A stretch of 64,000 bases of DNA from Hominiventricola aquisgranensis (GCF_040096225.1 NZ_JBBMFC010000002.1:1-64000), one strand, 5' to 3'; numbered from the stretch's first letter, positions 40,157-49,753 are shown. Translations and numbers: made by a program. The notes: generated from the sequence alone by a model not told the origin.

Positions 40157-41935
40157 TTACTGTGAAGACAGATCGGCCAGTTTGTATTTCTGGGCATAAT
40201 TATCGAAACATTTGAGATATGCAGCATCCTTCATGTGACGGACACTCTTCAGATACTCATGAGTATCGAATTCATCACTGTCAGTCTCGATCATGGCAAC
40301 TGCTACGTTGGAACAGTGAGCTGCGATACGCTCCAGGTTAGTCAGCAGATCGTTGAATGCGAATCCCTGCTGGAATTCACAGGTTCCATCCTGCAGACGA
40401 CCGATGTGGCGGGTCTTCAGTTCGTTGCAAAGAATACCGATCAACTCGCGCAGAGGCTCTACCTTAGCAGCCATCTCCAGATTATCTTCACAGAACGCAT
40501 CAACGGTCAGATCAACCACTTCCTGAACTGCACTCTGAAGAATGCGGATCTCGTCCTGAGCGGATGGAGAGAAGGTGATCTTCTTCTCGGACAGCTCACT
40601 GGCAACTTTGGAAATATTGACTGCATGGTCACCCAGACGCTCAAAGTCACTTAAAGTATGCAGAAACTTGGACACCTGCTGGGTCTGCTGCGGAGACATG
40701 CTGTGTCCGGTCAGCTGCATAAGATAAGTGCCAAGCTTATCTTCGTATTTATCAATCAGGTTTTCCTTCTGTTGGATCTTATTATATTTATCCTGGGAAT
40801 AATCCTTCAGCAGGGCAAATGCACGATTCAGATTCTTGCGGGCTTTTTTTGCCATACCGTTCATGGCGGTATGACTCTGGGTGATAGCCAGTGCCGGGTA
40901 AGCAAGGAAACGCTCCTCCAACAGATCAAAATCAGCCTGCTCTTCCAGGTCCTCCGGATCTTCTTTGATCAGCCAGAAGACCAGCTTCTCAATCTTGGAG
41001 ATAAATGGTACCAGCACCAGGATGGTAGCCATACGGAAGACGCTGTTCATCAGGGCAACGGTTACCGGGCTCATGGTCAAATCCATAAATGAGAAGTGAA
41101 CTACAGCGTTTACACTGTAGAACACGATGGACCAGAATACCATGCCGAATAAGTCATTCAGCAAGTAGATCAGGGCGGTACGCTTTCCGTTACGGTTGGT
41201 TCCGATGGAAGAGAGCAGTACCGGACATGCAGCACCGACACCGATACCCATGGTGATCGGGAGAGCAGCTGCAAAGCTGATGCTTCCGGTTACGGATAGT
41301 GCCTGCAGAATACCGACGGATGCAGAAGCACTCTGGAGAACTGCAGTAAACAGAATACCTACAATGATACCCATGAACGGGTTTTCAAAGGTGGTAAGCA
41401 GATTTACAAAATGCGGGTTCTCTTTCAGAGGGGATACGGCGCCACTCATGGTCTGCATACCGACCATCAGGATGGCAAAACCAAGCATGATGTCGCCCAC
41501 ATTTTTATAGGTTGTCTTTTTGACAAACATCTTGAAGATGATACCAATGATAGCAACAATGGCTGAAATAGTTGCGGTGGACAGAAGCTGTGCAATTCCA
41601 CTGGAACCCTCAATGTAGGACAGACACAGGATCCAGCCGGTGACGCTGGTACCGATATTGGCACCCATGATGATACCGATGGCCTGGGATACCTTCATCA
41701 TACCAGAGTTTACGAATCCGACTACCATAACAGTGGTTGCGGATGAAGACTGGATAATGGCGGTTACTGCGGTTCCGAGAAGCAGTCCCTTGATAGGAGT
41801 GCTGGTAAGCTTGTACAATACAAGCTCAAGTTTGTTTCCTGCCACACTTTTCAGGCCGTCTCCCATGAGAGACATACCGAAGAGGAATAATGCAACTCCG
41901 CTTAAAAGGGTCAGGATAATCATTATGCCATTCAT
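40157..41935 (-). CDS. Na+/phosphate symporter with PhoU-like C-terminal domain
   Basis: A 592-residue protein. The membrane half has two inverted NPT2-type repeats: TAIIQSSSATTVMVVGFVNSG with GIIMGANIGTSVTGW, and TAVLQSASASVGILQALS with MGIGVGAACPVLL. The C-terminal ~200 residues are PhoU-like helices (SDFERLGDHAVNISKVA and LERIAAHCSNVAVAMIE). Such NptA/YjbB-type proteins move phosphate with sodium, in either direction. No pho-box was identified. A short gap to a terminator on each side shows it is a single-gene unit. Confidence 0.9.
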   Translation of the reverse strand: MNGIMIILTLLSGVALFLFGMSLMGDGLKSVAGNKLELVLYKLTSTPIKGLLLGTAVTAIIQSSSATTVMVVGFVNSGMMKVSQAIGIIMGANIGTSVTGWILCLSYIEGSSGIAQLLSTATISAIVAIIGIIFKMFVKKTTYKNVGDIMLGFAILMVGMQTMSGAVSPLKENPHFVNLLTTFENPFMGIIVGILFTAVLQSASASVGILQALSVTGSISFAAALPITMGIGVGAACPVLLSSIGTNRNGKRTALIYLLNDLFGMVFWSIVFYSVNAVVHFSFMDLTMSPVTVALMNSVFRMATILVLVPFISKIEKLVFWLIKEDPEDLEEQADFDLLEERFLAYPALAITQSHTAMNGMAKKARKNLNRAFALLKDYSQDKYNKIQQKENLIDKYEDKLGTYLMQLTGHSMSPQQTQQVSKFLHTLSDFERLGDHAVNISKVASELSEKKITFSPSAQDEIRILQSAVQEVVDLTVDAFCEDNLEMAAKVEPLRELIGILCNELKTRHIGRLQDGTCEFQQGFAFNDLLTNLERIAAHCSNVAVAMIETDSDEFDTHEYLKSVRHMKDAAYLKCFDNYAQKYKLADLSSQ

Positions 41936-42040
41936 ATGTTTTTTCTTTCTCTCCTATGTGATTTTTACACGTACTTCATTATTATAAAACATTTTACACT
42001 GCTTTTACAATAATTTTACTCATTTTTATGGAAATAAACG

Positions 42041-42085
42041 AAAAAAACTGCCGGATAGGGACAAATTCATCCAAATCCGACAGTT
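42041..42085 (-). terminator. purC terminator
   Basis: On the minus strand AACTGTCGGAT (42085-42075) pairs with ATCCGGCAGTT (42056-42046), one mismatch, followed by a T-run (42045-42041). Confidence 0.8.
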
Positions 42086-42108
42086 AAAAGAGCTATTAAA
42101 GTTTTTGA

Positions 42109-42978
42109 TTACAGATCTTTTCCGGTCAGCATTTTATATGCCTGCAGATATTTGTCGATGGTCTTATCTACGATTTCCTGCGGCAGAGTCCAGTTGTTGT
42201 CTGGATTTGCTTTGAGCCAGTCGCGGGCAAACTGTTTATCGAAGGACGGCTGACCATGTCCCGGCTCATAACCATCTGCCGGCCAGAAACGGGAGCTGTC
42301 CGGAGTGAGCATCTCGTCACCGATGACCAGATTACCTTCCTCGTCCAGACCAAATTCGAATTTGGTATCTGCAATGATAATTCCTTTGCTCAGTGCATAT
42401 TCTGCACATTTTTTATAAAGAGCGATGGTATTGTCCCGAAGAAGCTCTGCATATTTCTGCCCTTTTCCTGGGAAATACTTTTCCAGATGAGCAATGCTCT
42501 GTTCAAAGGAGATGTTTTCGTCATGATCTCCAATCTCAGCCTTGGTGGACGGAGTGTAGATCGGCTCCGGAAGCTTGTCGGACTCTTTCAGACCTTCTGG
42601 AAGAGTAATACCACAGACGGTTCCGTTCTCTTTATAGCTTGCCCAGCCGCTTCCGGTGATGTATCCGCGGACGATACACTCGATCGGCAGCATCTGAAGC
42701 TTTTTACACATCATGGATTTGCCTTCGTATTTGGGCTGCTGGAAAAATTCCGGCATATCTTTTACATCAACAGAGATCATATGGTTCGGAAGAATATCCT
42801 TGGTCATGTCGAACCAGAACTTGGACATCTGGGTCAGGACAGTACCTTTTTTGGTCACTTCATTATGAAGGATCACATCAAAACAGCTGATGCGATCTGT
42901 GGCAACCATGATCAGACTGTCGCCGTTATCATAGATCTCACGTACTTTACCTTCTTTGATCGGTTTTAATTCCTGCAT
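42109..42978 (-). CDS. purC: Phosphoribosylaminoimidazole-succinocarboxamide synthase
   Basis: A 289-residue SAICAR synthetase, the aspartate-adding step of de novo purine synthesis. It has KEGKVREIYD, VATDRISCFDV, IECIVRGYITGSGW, ADTKFEFGLD and GDEMLTPDSSRFWP, the ATP- and substrate-binding motifs. It is the longer variant with a C-terminal LPQEIVDKTIDKYLQAY. ATG 42978 has GAGGTG upstream, which favours it over 43008. No other pur gene is adjacent. Confidence 0.94.
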   Translation of the reverse strand: MQELKPIKEGKVREIYDNGDSLIMVATDRISCFDVILHNEVTKKGTVLTQMSKFWFDMTKDILPNHMISVDVKDMPEFFQQPKYEGKSMMCKKLQMLPIECIVRGYITGSGWASYKENGTVCGITLPEGLKESDKLPEPIYTPSTKAEIGDHDENISFEQSIAHLEKYFPGKGQKYAELLRDNTIALYKKCAEYALSKGIIIADTKFEFGLDEEGNLVIGDEMLTPDSSRFWPADGYEPGHGQPSFDKQFARDWLKANPDNNWTLPQEIVDKTIDKYLQAYKMLTGKDL

Positions 42979-43115
42979 GCTTTCACACCTCTTCGTTTGT
43001 GTTATCAATAATCACCGTAAACGTATCATTATTGGACCATGACTGTCAATCAACTTTTTTTAATAAGTCTTCATAAGCAGAAATGGAAAATAAAGTTAAA
43101 ACAAACTAACTTATA

Positions 43116-43282
43116 AAATGCGAATGTTAGTATGGAACACAAAAAACACAAACTAGATATTGTGTATTGTAATAAAAAAACTGGAAAAATATACTTGGTA
43201 TTGCAATTCTAAATGCGAGTGTTATAATTTCAACTGGATTATTATTGTCAGAAATGAGTTGTATATAGCTAACAATATACAA
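43116..43282 (+). promoter_or_regulatory. pflB upstream region with repeated promoter-like word and an inverted repeat
   Basis: The 352-base gap 42979-43330 is AT-rich and has no gene. AAATGCGAATGTTAGTAT (43116-43133) recurs as AAATGCGAGTGTTATAAT (43211-43228), 15 of 18 identical. The second copy includes a -10 TATAAT (43223-43228) with a -35 TTGCAA (43201-43206) at 16 bp. Further down TTGTATAT (43259-43266) and ATATACAA (43275-43282) form an 8-bp inverted repeat in the leader. I read this as a regulated, possibly tandem, promoter; the regulator is unknown. Confidence 0.5.
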
Positions 43283-43330
43283 CTGCTATATTTGGCAGAT
43301 AATGAAAATATATGTCAGGAGGTATTGTTG

Positions 43331-45583
43331 ATGAAAGACTGGAAACAGTGGGATGGTTTTGAAGGCCGTCAATGGAAGGAAGAAATCAATGTAAGAGACT
43401 TCATCCAGAAGAACTACACACCATATGATGGGGATGAATCCTTTTTGGAAGGAGCAACGGAAGCAACAGATAAGCTTTGGGGAATCCTTCAGGGACTGCA
43501 GAAAGAGGAGCGTGCAAAAGGCGGCGTTCTGGATATGGATACGGATATTGTGTCCGGTATCACTTCACATGGTGCAGGATATCTTGGCGAGGATACGAAG
43601 GAGCTGGAGCAGGTTGTTGGTCTGCAGACAGATAAGCCTCTGAAGCGTGCATTCATGCCATATGGAGGAATCAAGATGGCTGAGCAGGCATGCCAGACCA
43701 ATGGCTTTGAACCGAGCCCGGAGCTTCACAAGATCTTTACAGAATACTGCAGAACTCATAACCAGGGCGTATTCGATGCTTACACACCGGAGATGAAGAA
43801 AGCACGTCACAACAAGATTATCACCGGACTTCCGGATACTTATGGAAGAGGCCGTATTGTAGGTGATTATCGCCGTGTGGCTCTGTATGGAATTGATTTT
43901 CTGATGGAGAAGAAGGCGGAAGACTTTGCAAACTGCGGAGATGGAACCATGACCGATGATGTGATCCGTCAGAGAGAAGAGATCAGCAGACAGTATCAGG
44001 CACTTGGACAGATGAAGAAGATGGCTGAAATATATGGATACGATATTTCCGAACCGGCAAAAACTGCAAAAGAAGCAGTTCAGTGGCTGTATTTTGGATA
44101 TCTGGCAGCTGTAAAGACCCAGAACGGAGCAGCTATGAGTGTTGGCCGTGTATCCACTTTCCTTGATATTTATATTCAGAGAGATCTGGAAAATGGAACT
44201 ATCACTGAGAAAGAGGCACAGGAGCTGATCGATCATTTCGTAATGAAGCTTCGTATGGTAAAATTCGCAAGAATCCCGTCCTACAATCAGCTGTTCTCCG
44301 GTGACCCGGTATGGGCAACGCTGGAAGTTGGCGGAATCGGCGTAGACGGACGTTCCATGGTAACCAAGAACGATTTCCGTTTCCTGCATACTCTGGTAAA
44401 TATGGGACCGAGCCCGGAGCCGAACCTGACCGTTCTGTATTCCTCCAAGCTGCCGGAGAATTTCAAAAAGTTCGCAGCAGACATTTCCATCTGTACCAGC
44501 TCTGTGCAGTATGAGAATGACGATGTGATGAAGCCGGTATGGGGCGATGATTACTCTATCTGCTGCTGTGTATCTGCAACACAGACAGGTAAAGAGATGC
44601 AGTTCTTCGGAGCAAGAGCAAACCTGGCAAAATGCCTGATGTATGCCATCAATGGCGGTGTGGATGTGAAGACCAGAGAACAGGTGGGACCGGCATATAA
44701 ACCGATCATTTCCGAGTACCTGGATTATGACGAAGTCGTTGCCAAATATGATGTAATGATGGACTGGCTGGCAGGACTGTATGTAAATGTACTGAACCTG
44801 ATCCAGTATATGCATGACAAATATTACTATGAGGCAGCTGAGATGGCTCTGATTGATACCGATGTCAGAAGAACCTTTGCTACCGGTATTGCAGGATTCT
44901 CCCATGTAGTTGACTCTTTGAGTGCCATCAAATATGCAAAAGTAAAATGCGTTCGTGACGAGACTGGTATTGTTGTTGATTACGAGACCGAGGGAGATTT
45001 CCCAAGATACGGCAATGATGATGACAGAGCAGATGATATTGCAGTATGGCTTCTGAAGACCTTCCTTGACAAGATCAAGAAGCATCACACCTATCGTGAT
45101 TCTGAGCCGACTACCTCTATTCTGACCATTACTTCCAATGTGGTATACGGCAAGGCAACTGGAAGCATGCCGGATGGAAGAAAAGCAGGTGAACCGCTGT
45201 CCCCGGGAGCAAATCCGAGCTACGGTGCAGAGAAGAACGGTCTTCTGGCTTCCCTTAACTCTGTTGCAAAACTTCCTTATGAATGGGCATTGGACGGAAT
45301 CTCCAATACTCAGACCATCAACCCGGATGCACTGGGCCACAGCGAGGAAGAGCGCGTGAACAATCTGGTACAGGTTATGGACGGATACTTTGATCAGGGT
45401 GCACATCACCTGAATGTCAATGTATTTGGAAAAGAGAAACTGATCGATGCGATGGAACATCCGGAGAAAGAAGAGTATGCAAACTTCACCATCCGCGTGT
45501 CCGGCTACGCTGTAAAATTCATCGACCTTACCAGAGAACAGCAGATGGATGTTATCTCGAGAACCTGCCATACTGCTATGTAA
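43331..45583 (+). CDS. pflB: Pyruvate formate-lyase
   Basis: A 750-residue glycyl-radical enzyme that splits pyruvate with CoA into formate and acetyl-CoA, central to mixed-acid fermentation. The active-site cysteines are in YSICCCVSATQTG and the glycyl radical is in RVSGYAVKF, 26 residues before the end. GARANLAKCLMYAINGG and TGIAGFSHVVDSLSAIKYA are conserved. ATG 43331 has AGGAGG eight bases upstream; codons further upstream belong to the leader. The activase follows 12 bases later. Its product is oxygen-labile, fitting a strict anaerobe. Confidence 0.96.
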   Translation: MKDWKQWDGFEGRQWKEEINVRDFIQKNYTPYDGDESFLEGATEATDKLWGILQGLQKEERAKGGVLDMDTDIVSGITSHGAGYLGEDTKELEQVVGLQTDKPLKRAFMPYGGIKMAEQACQTNGFEPSPELHKIFTEYCRTHNQGVFDAYTPEMKKARHNKIITGLPDTYGRGRIVGDYRRVALYGIDFLMEKKAEDFANCGDGTMTDDVIRQREEISRQYQALGQMKKMAEIYGYDISEPAKTAKEAVQWLYFGYLAAVKTQNGAAMSVGRVSTFLDIYIQRDLENGTITEKEAQELIDHFVMKLRMVKFARIPSYNQLFSGDPVWATLEVGGIGVDGRSMVTKNDFRFLHTLVNMGPSPEPNLTVLYSSKLPENFKKFAADISICTSSVQYENDDVMKPVWGDDYSICCCVSATQTGKEMQFFGARANLAKCLMYAINGGVDVKTREQVGPAYKPIISEYLDYDEVVAKYDVMMDWLAGLYVNVLNLIQYMHDKYYYEAAEMALIDTDVRRTFATGIAGFSHVVDSLSAIKYAKVKCVRDETGIVVDYETEGDFPRYGNDDDRADDIAVWLLKTFLDKIKKHHTYRDSEPTTSILTITSNVVYGKATGSMPDGRKAGEPLSPGANPSYGAEKNGLLASLNSVAKLPYEWALDGISNTQTINPDALGHSEEERVNNLVQVMDGYFDQGAHHLNVNVFGKEKLIDAMEHPEKEEYANFTIRVSGYAVKFIDLTREQQMDVISRTCHTAM

Positions 45584-45595
45584 GGAATGACGGAT

Positions 45596-46345
45596 ATGAC
45601 AGATACGGCATTGACGGGACAGGTACATTCTCTGGAGACCTTCGGCCTGGTGGATGGTCCGGGAGTCCGGTGCGTGGTATTTTTGCAGGGCTGTAAGATG
45701 CGATGCAGATACTGTCACAATCCGGAGACCTGGAGTCAGCAGGGCGGTGAGACCTGGACGGCAGAAGATCTGTTCCGGAAAGTGTACCGCTATCGAAATT
45801 ACTGGGGAAAGGACGGGGGACTCACAGTCAGTGGTGGGGAGCCCCTTCTCCAGATGGAATTTGTAACTGAATTTTTTAATCTGGCAAAGAAAAAGCAGGT
45901 GAATACCGCACTTGATACTTCCGGCAACAGTTTTTGCCTGGAATCATCTTATCTGGAACGATTTGACAGACTGATGGATCTGACGGATCTGTTTCTGCTG
46001 GATATCAAGGCAGTGGACGCCTCTCTTCACAAACAGTTGACTGGACAGGATAACGCAGGAATCCTGGCACTGGCTCACTACCTGGCGGATCATGGGAAAT
46101 CCTTGTGGATCCGAAGGGTACTGGTGCCGGGGCTTACGGATTCTGAAGAGGATCTGACGGCTCTTCGGGATCTGGCAAGATCCTTGCCGACCCTGAAACG
46201 GTTGGAAGTTCTTCCTTATCATACACTGGGAACGTTCAAATGGGAGAAGCTTGGCATTCCCTACTCGCTGGAAGGTACACCGGTGCCAACCAAAGAGCAG
46301 GTGGCACAGGCCGAAGCAATCCTGGAAGTGAACAAGTATCAATAA
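45596..46345 (+). CDS. pflA: Pyruvate formate-lyase-activating enzyme
   Basis: A 249-residue radical SAM protein that installs the glycyl radical on PflB. The cluster motif is CKMRCRYC (Cx3Cx2C), preceded by VDGPGVRCVVFLQG; GGLTVSGGEPLLQ is the SAM-binding GGE motif. ATG 45596 is chosen because AAGGA lies nine bases upstream; an ATG at 45587 is too close to that site. It is co-transcribed with pflB and ended by a strong terminator. Confidence 0.95.
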   Translation: MTDTALTGQVHSLETFGLVDGPGVRCVVFLQGCKMRCRYCHNPETWSQQGGETWTAEDLFRKVYRYRNYWGKDGGLTVSGGEPLLQMEFVTEFFNLAKKKQVNTALDTSGNSFCLESSYLERFDRLMDLTDLFLLDIKAVDASLHKQLTGQDNAGILALAHYLADHGKSLWIRRVLVPGLTDSEEDLTALRDLARSLPTLKRLEVLPYHTLGTFKWEKLGIPYSLEGTPVPTKEQVAQAEAILEVNKYQ

Positions 46346-46368
46346 AGACTCTTATCAATAAAATTCTT

Positions 46369-46408
46369 CAACAGGAGGTGCCAAACAGTGCCTCCTGTTG
46401 CATTTTTA
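46369..46408 (+). terminator. pfl operon terminator
   Basis: Perfect 10-bp stem CAACAGGAGG (46369-46378) with CCTCCTGTTG (46391-46400), followed by CATTTTT. Confidence 0.9.
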
Positions 46409-46542
46409 ATGAAAGAATTTTTACTGTTAGATATAACTAAAAAAATTAACGAGAACTTTTTTCAATAAAGTGAGTTAAGGGTGGAATTTTGTCGGATGAG
46501 AACGTATAATGCTGGAAAACAAAACAACTGGAGGTAAATATC

Positions 46543-46851
46543 ATGAAAAACATTTTTAGTAGTATTGACTGGAAGAAGACTGGATTATTTGCAGCAGGTG
46601 TTGCATTTGGAACCGCAGGCATTAAAGTTCTCTCCAGCGATGATGCAAAGAAAGTATATACCAACTGTACCGCAGCTGTTCTTCGCGCAAAGGATTGTGT
46701 AATGAAGACAGCTACTACCATTCAGGAGAACGCAGAGGATATCTATGCAGAAGCTGTTCAGATTAACGAGGACAGAGCAGCAGAAGAAGATGCAAAAGTA
46801 GAAGAGTCTCTGGATGAAGAAGTATCTGCTGATGAAGAGGGTGCAGAATAA
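46543..46851 (+). CDS. Small anchored acidic protein (DUF6110-like), partner of the P-type ATPase
   Basis: A 102-residue protein. After a short basic start there is one hydrophobic segment (TGLFAAGVAFGTAGIKVL), a middle with two cysteines (VYTNCTAAVLRAKDCVMK) and a very acidic C-terminus (about half Glu/Asp over the last 40 residues). The pattern resembles DUF6110 proteins that accompany heavy-metal P-type ATPases. The ATPase starts five bases after its stop, so they are one operon. An acidic tail and paired cysteines could hold metal for the pump, which is inference. GGAGG precedes the ATG; a -10 TATAAT lies at 46505-46510. Confidence 0.72.
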   Translation: MKNIFSSIDWKKTGLFAAGVAFGTAGIKVLSSDDAKKVYTNCTAAVLRAKDCVMKTATTIQENAEDIYAEAVQINEDRAAEEDAKVEESLDEEVSADEEGAE

Positions 46852-46856
46852 GCATT

Positions 46857-48938
46857 ATGAAATTCATAATCAAACATGAGATCAGGGGCCGCATTCGTAT
46901 ACATGCGGCCCAAAGTCGGATGAGCGCTGTTCAGGCAGATACACTTGCATATTATGTAGGAAAGCTTGAAGGCGTGACTTCTGTAAAAGTGCAGGAACGT
47001 GTACAGGACGCAGTGATCTGTTATACCGGAGACCGAGAGACACTGATCCTGGCGTTGCGGCAGTTCGCTTATGAGAATGTGGAAGTTCCGGAGCAGGTAC
47101 TGGCAAGCTCCAGCCGCGCACTGAACAGTGAATACTGGGAGAAGCTGGTGACGGCCGTGGTCTTAAGAGCCGGAAGCAAGATGTTCCTGCCTTATTCCAT
47201 CCGTTCTGTGATAGCAGCAGTAAAATCTGTAAAATATCTGTGGCATGGAATCTGCACACTGGCACACGGCAAGCTGGAAGTTCCGGTACTGGATGGAACA
47301 GCCATCGGTGTATCTGTGTTCCGTGGCGATATGGAGACTGCATCTTCCGTGATGTTCCTTCTGGGAATCGGTGAGATCCTGGAGGAATGGACCCACAAGA
47401 AATCTGTGGCAGATCTGGCGCGGAGCATGTCTCTTCACGTAGAGAAGGTATGGCTGCAGCGTGACGGACAGGAGATTCTTGTTCCATCTGAACAGATTGA
47501 ACCGGGCGATAAAGTTGTTGTCCGCATGGGCAACATGGTTCCGTTTGACGGTGTAGTTGTAACTGGTGACGGTATGGTCAACCAAGCCTCTATGACTGGT
47601 GAATCCATCCCGGTTCATAAGAGCGAAGGAAGCACTGTCTATGCAGGAACTGTTCTGGAAGAAGGCGAGTTGACCGTTCTGGTCCGTGAAGTGACTGGTT
47701 CTGGAAAATTTGATAAAATCGTATCTATGATCGAAGAGTCTCAGAAACTGAAATCCTCTATGGAAGGAAAAGCAGAGCACCTGGCAGATCGTCTGGTGCC
47801 GTATACACTGGGCGGAACAGCATTGGTCTATCTGTTGACCAGAAATGTGACCAAGGCACTGGCGGTACTGATGGTAGATTTTTCCTGTGCACTGAAGCTT
47901 GCTATGCCAATCTCAGTACTGTCAGCTATCAGAGAGGCAGGAACCTATGATGTGACCGTTAAAGGAGGCAGATATCTGGAAGCCATTGCAGAGGCAGATA
48001 CCATCGTCTTTGATAAGACCGGTACTCTGACCAAGGCAAAACCGACGGTTGTGGATGTGGTTCCATTCGTGGATGAAGACCCCGACGAACTGCTTCGTCT
48101 GGCAGCCTGTATGGAAGAGCATTTTCCACACTCTATGGCAAAAGCGGTTGTAGAAGCAGCGAAAGTAAGAGGGCTGTCCCATGATGAGCGTCATGCAAAG
48201 GTGGAGTATGTGGTGGCGCATGGCATTTCTACCACGATCGAAGGCAAGAAAGCTGTGATCGGAAGCCAGCATTTTGTATTTGAAGATGAGAAATGTGTGA
48301 TCCCGGAGGGCATGCAGGAGAGATTCGATGCAGTTCCGGAGGAATATTCTCATCTGTACCTGGCGGTGGAAGGCAGGCTGGTAGCAATCATCTGTATTGA
48401 AGACCCGCTGCGTCCGGAAGCTGTTGATGTAATCCAGGGCCTTAAGAAAGCAGGTATCAGCAAAGTAGTCATGATGACTGGAGACAGTGACCGTACCGCT
48501 CGTGCCGTGGCTTCAAAAGTAGGCGTGGATGAGTATTATTCTGAGGTCCTGCCAGAAGACAAGGCATCTTTTGTAGATAAGGAACGCTCTGCTGGAAGAA
48601 AGGTTATCATGATCGGGGATGGTATCAATGATTCACCGGCATTGTCCGCGGCTGATGTTGGAATTGCTATCAGTGATGGCGCGGAAATTGCCAGAGAGAT
48701 TGCGGATGTGACCATCAGCGCAGACAATCTGGAAGAACTGGTGAAGTTAAAACAGATCAGCAATGGACTGATAAAACGGATCCATCAGAATTACCGTGTG
48801 ATCGTAGGATTCAATATGGGTCTGATCATTCTGGGCGTTGCAGGTATCCTCCAGCCGACCACATCCGCATTGTTCCACAATACTTCTACACTGTTGATCA
48901 GTTTGAAGAGTATGACGGATCTGCTCCCGGAAGTGTAA
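46857..48938 (+). CDS. P1B-like metal-transporting P-type ATPase with non-canonical TM motif
   Basis: A 693-residue pump. The N-terminal ~70 residues form an HMA-like fold (HEIRGRIRIHAAQS) without CxxC. Then come membrane helices, actuator NQASMTGESIPVHK, phosphorylation site FDKTGTLTKAKP, a modified HP locus (EEHFPHSMAKAV) and the hinge GDGINDSPALSAADVG. The membrane helix that normally carries CPC, SPC or CPH reads DFSCALKLAMPISVL: a Cys is present but the adjacent Pro is not. The metal is therefore not predictable by the usual rules. It follows a small acidic anchored protein and is ended by a terminator. Confidence 0.88.
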   Translation: MKFIIKHEIRGRIRIHAAQSRMSAVQADTLAYYVGKLEGVTSVKVQERVQDAVICYTGDRETLILALRQFAYENVEVPEQVLASSSRALNSEYWEKLVTAVVLRAGSKMFLPYSIRSVIAAVKSVKYLWHGICTLAHGKLEVPVLDGTAIGVSVFRGDMETASSVMFLLGIGEILEEWTHKKSVADLARSMSLHVEKVWLQRDGQEILVPSEQIEPGDKVVVRMGNMVPFDGVVVTGDGMVNQASMTGESIPVHKSEGSTVYAGTVLEEGELTVLVREVTGSGKFDKIVSMIEESQKLKSSMEGKAEHLADRLVPYTLGGTALVYLLTRNVTKALAVLMVDFSCALKLAMPISVLSAIREAGTYDVTVKGGRYLEAIAEADTIVFDKTGTLTKAKPTVVDVVPFVDEDPDELLRLAACMEEHFPHSMAKAVVEAAKVRGLSHDERHAKVEYVVAHGISTTIEGKKAVIGSQHFVFEDEKCVIPEGMQERFDAVPEEYSHLYLAVEGRLVAIICIEDPLRPEAVDVIQGLKKAGISKVVMMTGDSDRTARAVASKVGVDEYYSEVLPEDKASFVDKERSAGRKVIMIGDGINDSPALSAADVGIAISDGAEIAREIADVTISADNLEELVKLKQISNGLIKRIHQNYRVIVGFNMGLIILGVAGILQPTTSALFHNTSTLLISLKSMTDLLPEV

Positions 48939-48971
48939 AATCGATAATGAATCAAATATAAAATAAGCAAG

Positions 48972-49005
48972 AAGAACTGTTGGGGTGGACTTGACAGTTC
49001 TTTTT
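48972..49005 (+). terminator. P-type ATPase operon terminator
   Basis: AAGAACTGT (48972-48980) pairs with ACAGTTCTT (48994-49002), followed by a T-run. Confidence 0.82.
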
Positions 49006-49026
49006 GTATATTCTGCAAAATATTTT

Positions 49027-49055
49027 TTGACAAAAAAAACACAAGGCTCTATAAT
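49027..49055 (+). promoter_or_regulatory. Consensus promoter of rex
   Basis: -35 TTGACA (49027-49032), 17-bp spacer, -10 TATAAT (49050-49055), both perfect; 42 bases upstream of the start. I do not see a Rex-type inverted repeat in it. Confidence 0.8.
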
Positions 49056-49096
49056 AAAGACAGATTTGGGCATATAAGCAATAAGGAGGACTCAGA

Positions 49097-49747
49097 ATGG
49101 AAGAGAGACAGATCTCAAAAGCGGTAATCAAACGGCTTCCGAGATATTACCGATATCTTGGCGAGATGCTGAATAATGGAGTCGAGCGCATTTCTTCCGG
49201 TGAGCTGAGCACGAAAATGCAGGTGACGGCATCTCAGATCAGGCAGGATCTGAACAATTTTGGCGGATTTGGACAGCAGGGATATGGATATAATGTGAAA
49301 TTCCTGTACGATGAGATCGGCAAGATTCTGGGTGTGGACAAGAAGCATCCTATGATCATTATTGGTGGTGGTAATTTCGGACATGCTCTGGCAAACTATG
49401 ATTTTGAAAAGAACGGATTTATCACAAAGGCAATCTTTGATGTTCGTCCCAGCCTGGTAGGAACTGATGTGCGTGGTATTCCGGTACTGATGATGGATGA
49501 GCTGGAAGATTTTGTGGCTCGTGAGCATATTGAGATTGCAGTACTGACGCTTCCGAAGGATCGTGTGGCAGAGACGGCTGACCGTCTGGTTCGCTGTGGA
49601 ATCAAGGCATTGTGGAACTTTGCACATCTGGATCTGAAAGTTCCGGATGATGTGGTAGTGGAAAATGTTCATCTGGTAGACAGTCTGATGCAGTTATCTT
49701 ATCGAATCAGCAGCTATGAAAATGAACACAAAAAGGAAGAAGTATAA
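49097..49747 (+). CDS. rex: Redox-sensing transcriptional repressor Rex
   Basis: A 216-residue regulator. The N-terminal winged helix contains ISKAVIKRLPRYYRYLGEM and VTASQIRQDLNNFGGFGQQGYGY; the Rossmann domain has IIGGGNFGHALANY (GxGxxGxA NAD-binding loop). Rex senses the NADH/NAD+ ratio and represses fermentation and respiration genes when NAD+ is high. Its closeness to pflBA is notable, though no clear Rex box is seen there. AAGGAGG precedes the ATG. It is followed by a terminator-like hairpin and nnrD. Confidence 0.94.
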   Translation: MEERQISKAVIKRLPRYYRYLGEMLNNGVERISSGELSTKMQVTASQIRQDLNNFGGFGQQGYGYNVKFLYDEIGKILGVDKKHPMIIIGGGNFGHALANYDFEKNGFITKAIFDVRPSLVGTDVRGIPVLMMDELEDFVAREHIEIAVLTLPKDRVAETADRLVRCGIKALWNFAHLDLKVPDDVVVENVHLVDSLMQLSYRISSYENEHKKEEV

Positions 49748-49753
49748 GGAACG

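Noticed and set aside
43009..43330. A Rex-binding site in the pflB upstream region
   Set aside because: The TTGTATAT...ATATACAA repeat has arms 8 bases apart and does not match the TTGTGA-n6-TCACAA or TTGTTAA-n4-TTAACAA layout.
43565..45718. A 717-codon open frame on the minus strand opposite pflB
   Set aside because: It is fully antisense to a clear pflB gene, rich in His, Cys, Ser and Ile as typical for a shadow frame, and has no SD or family motif.
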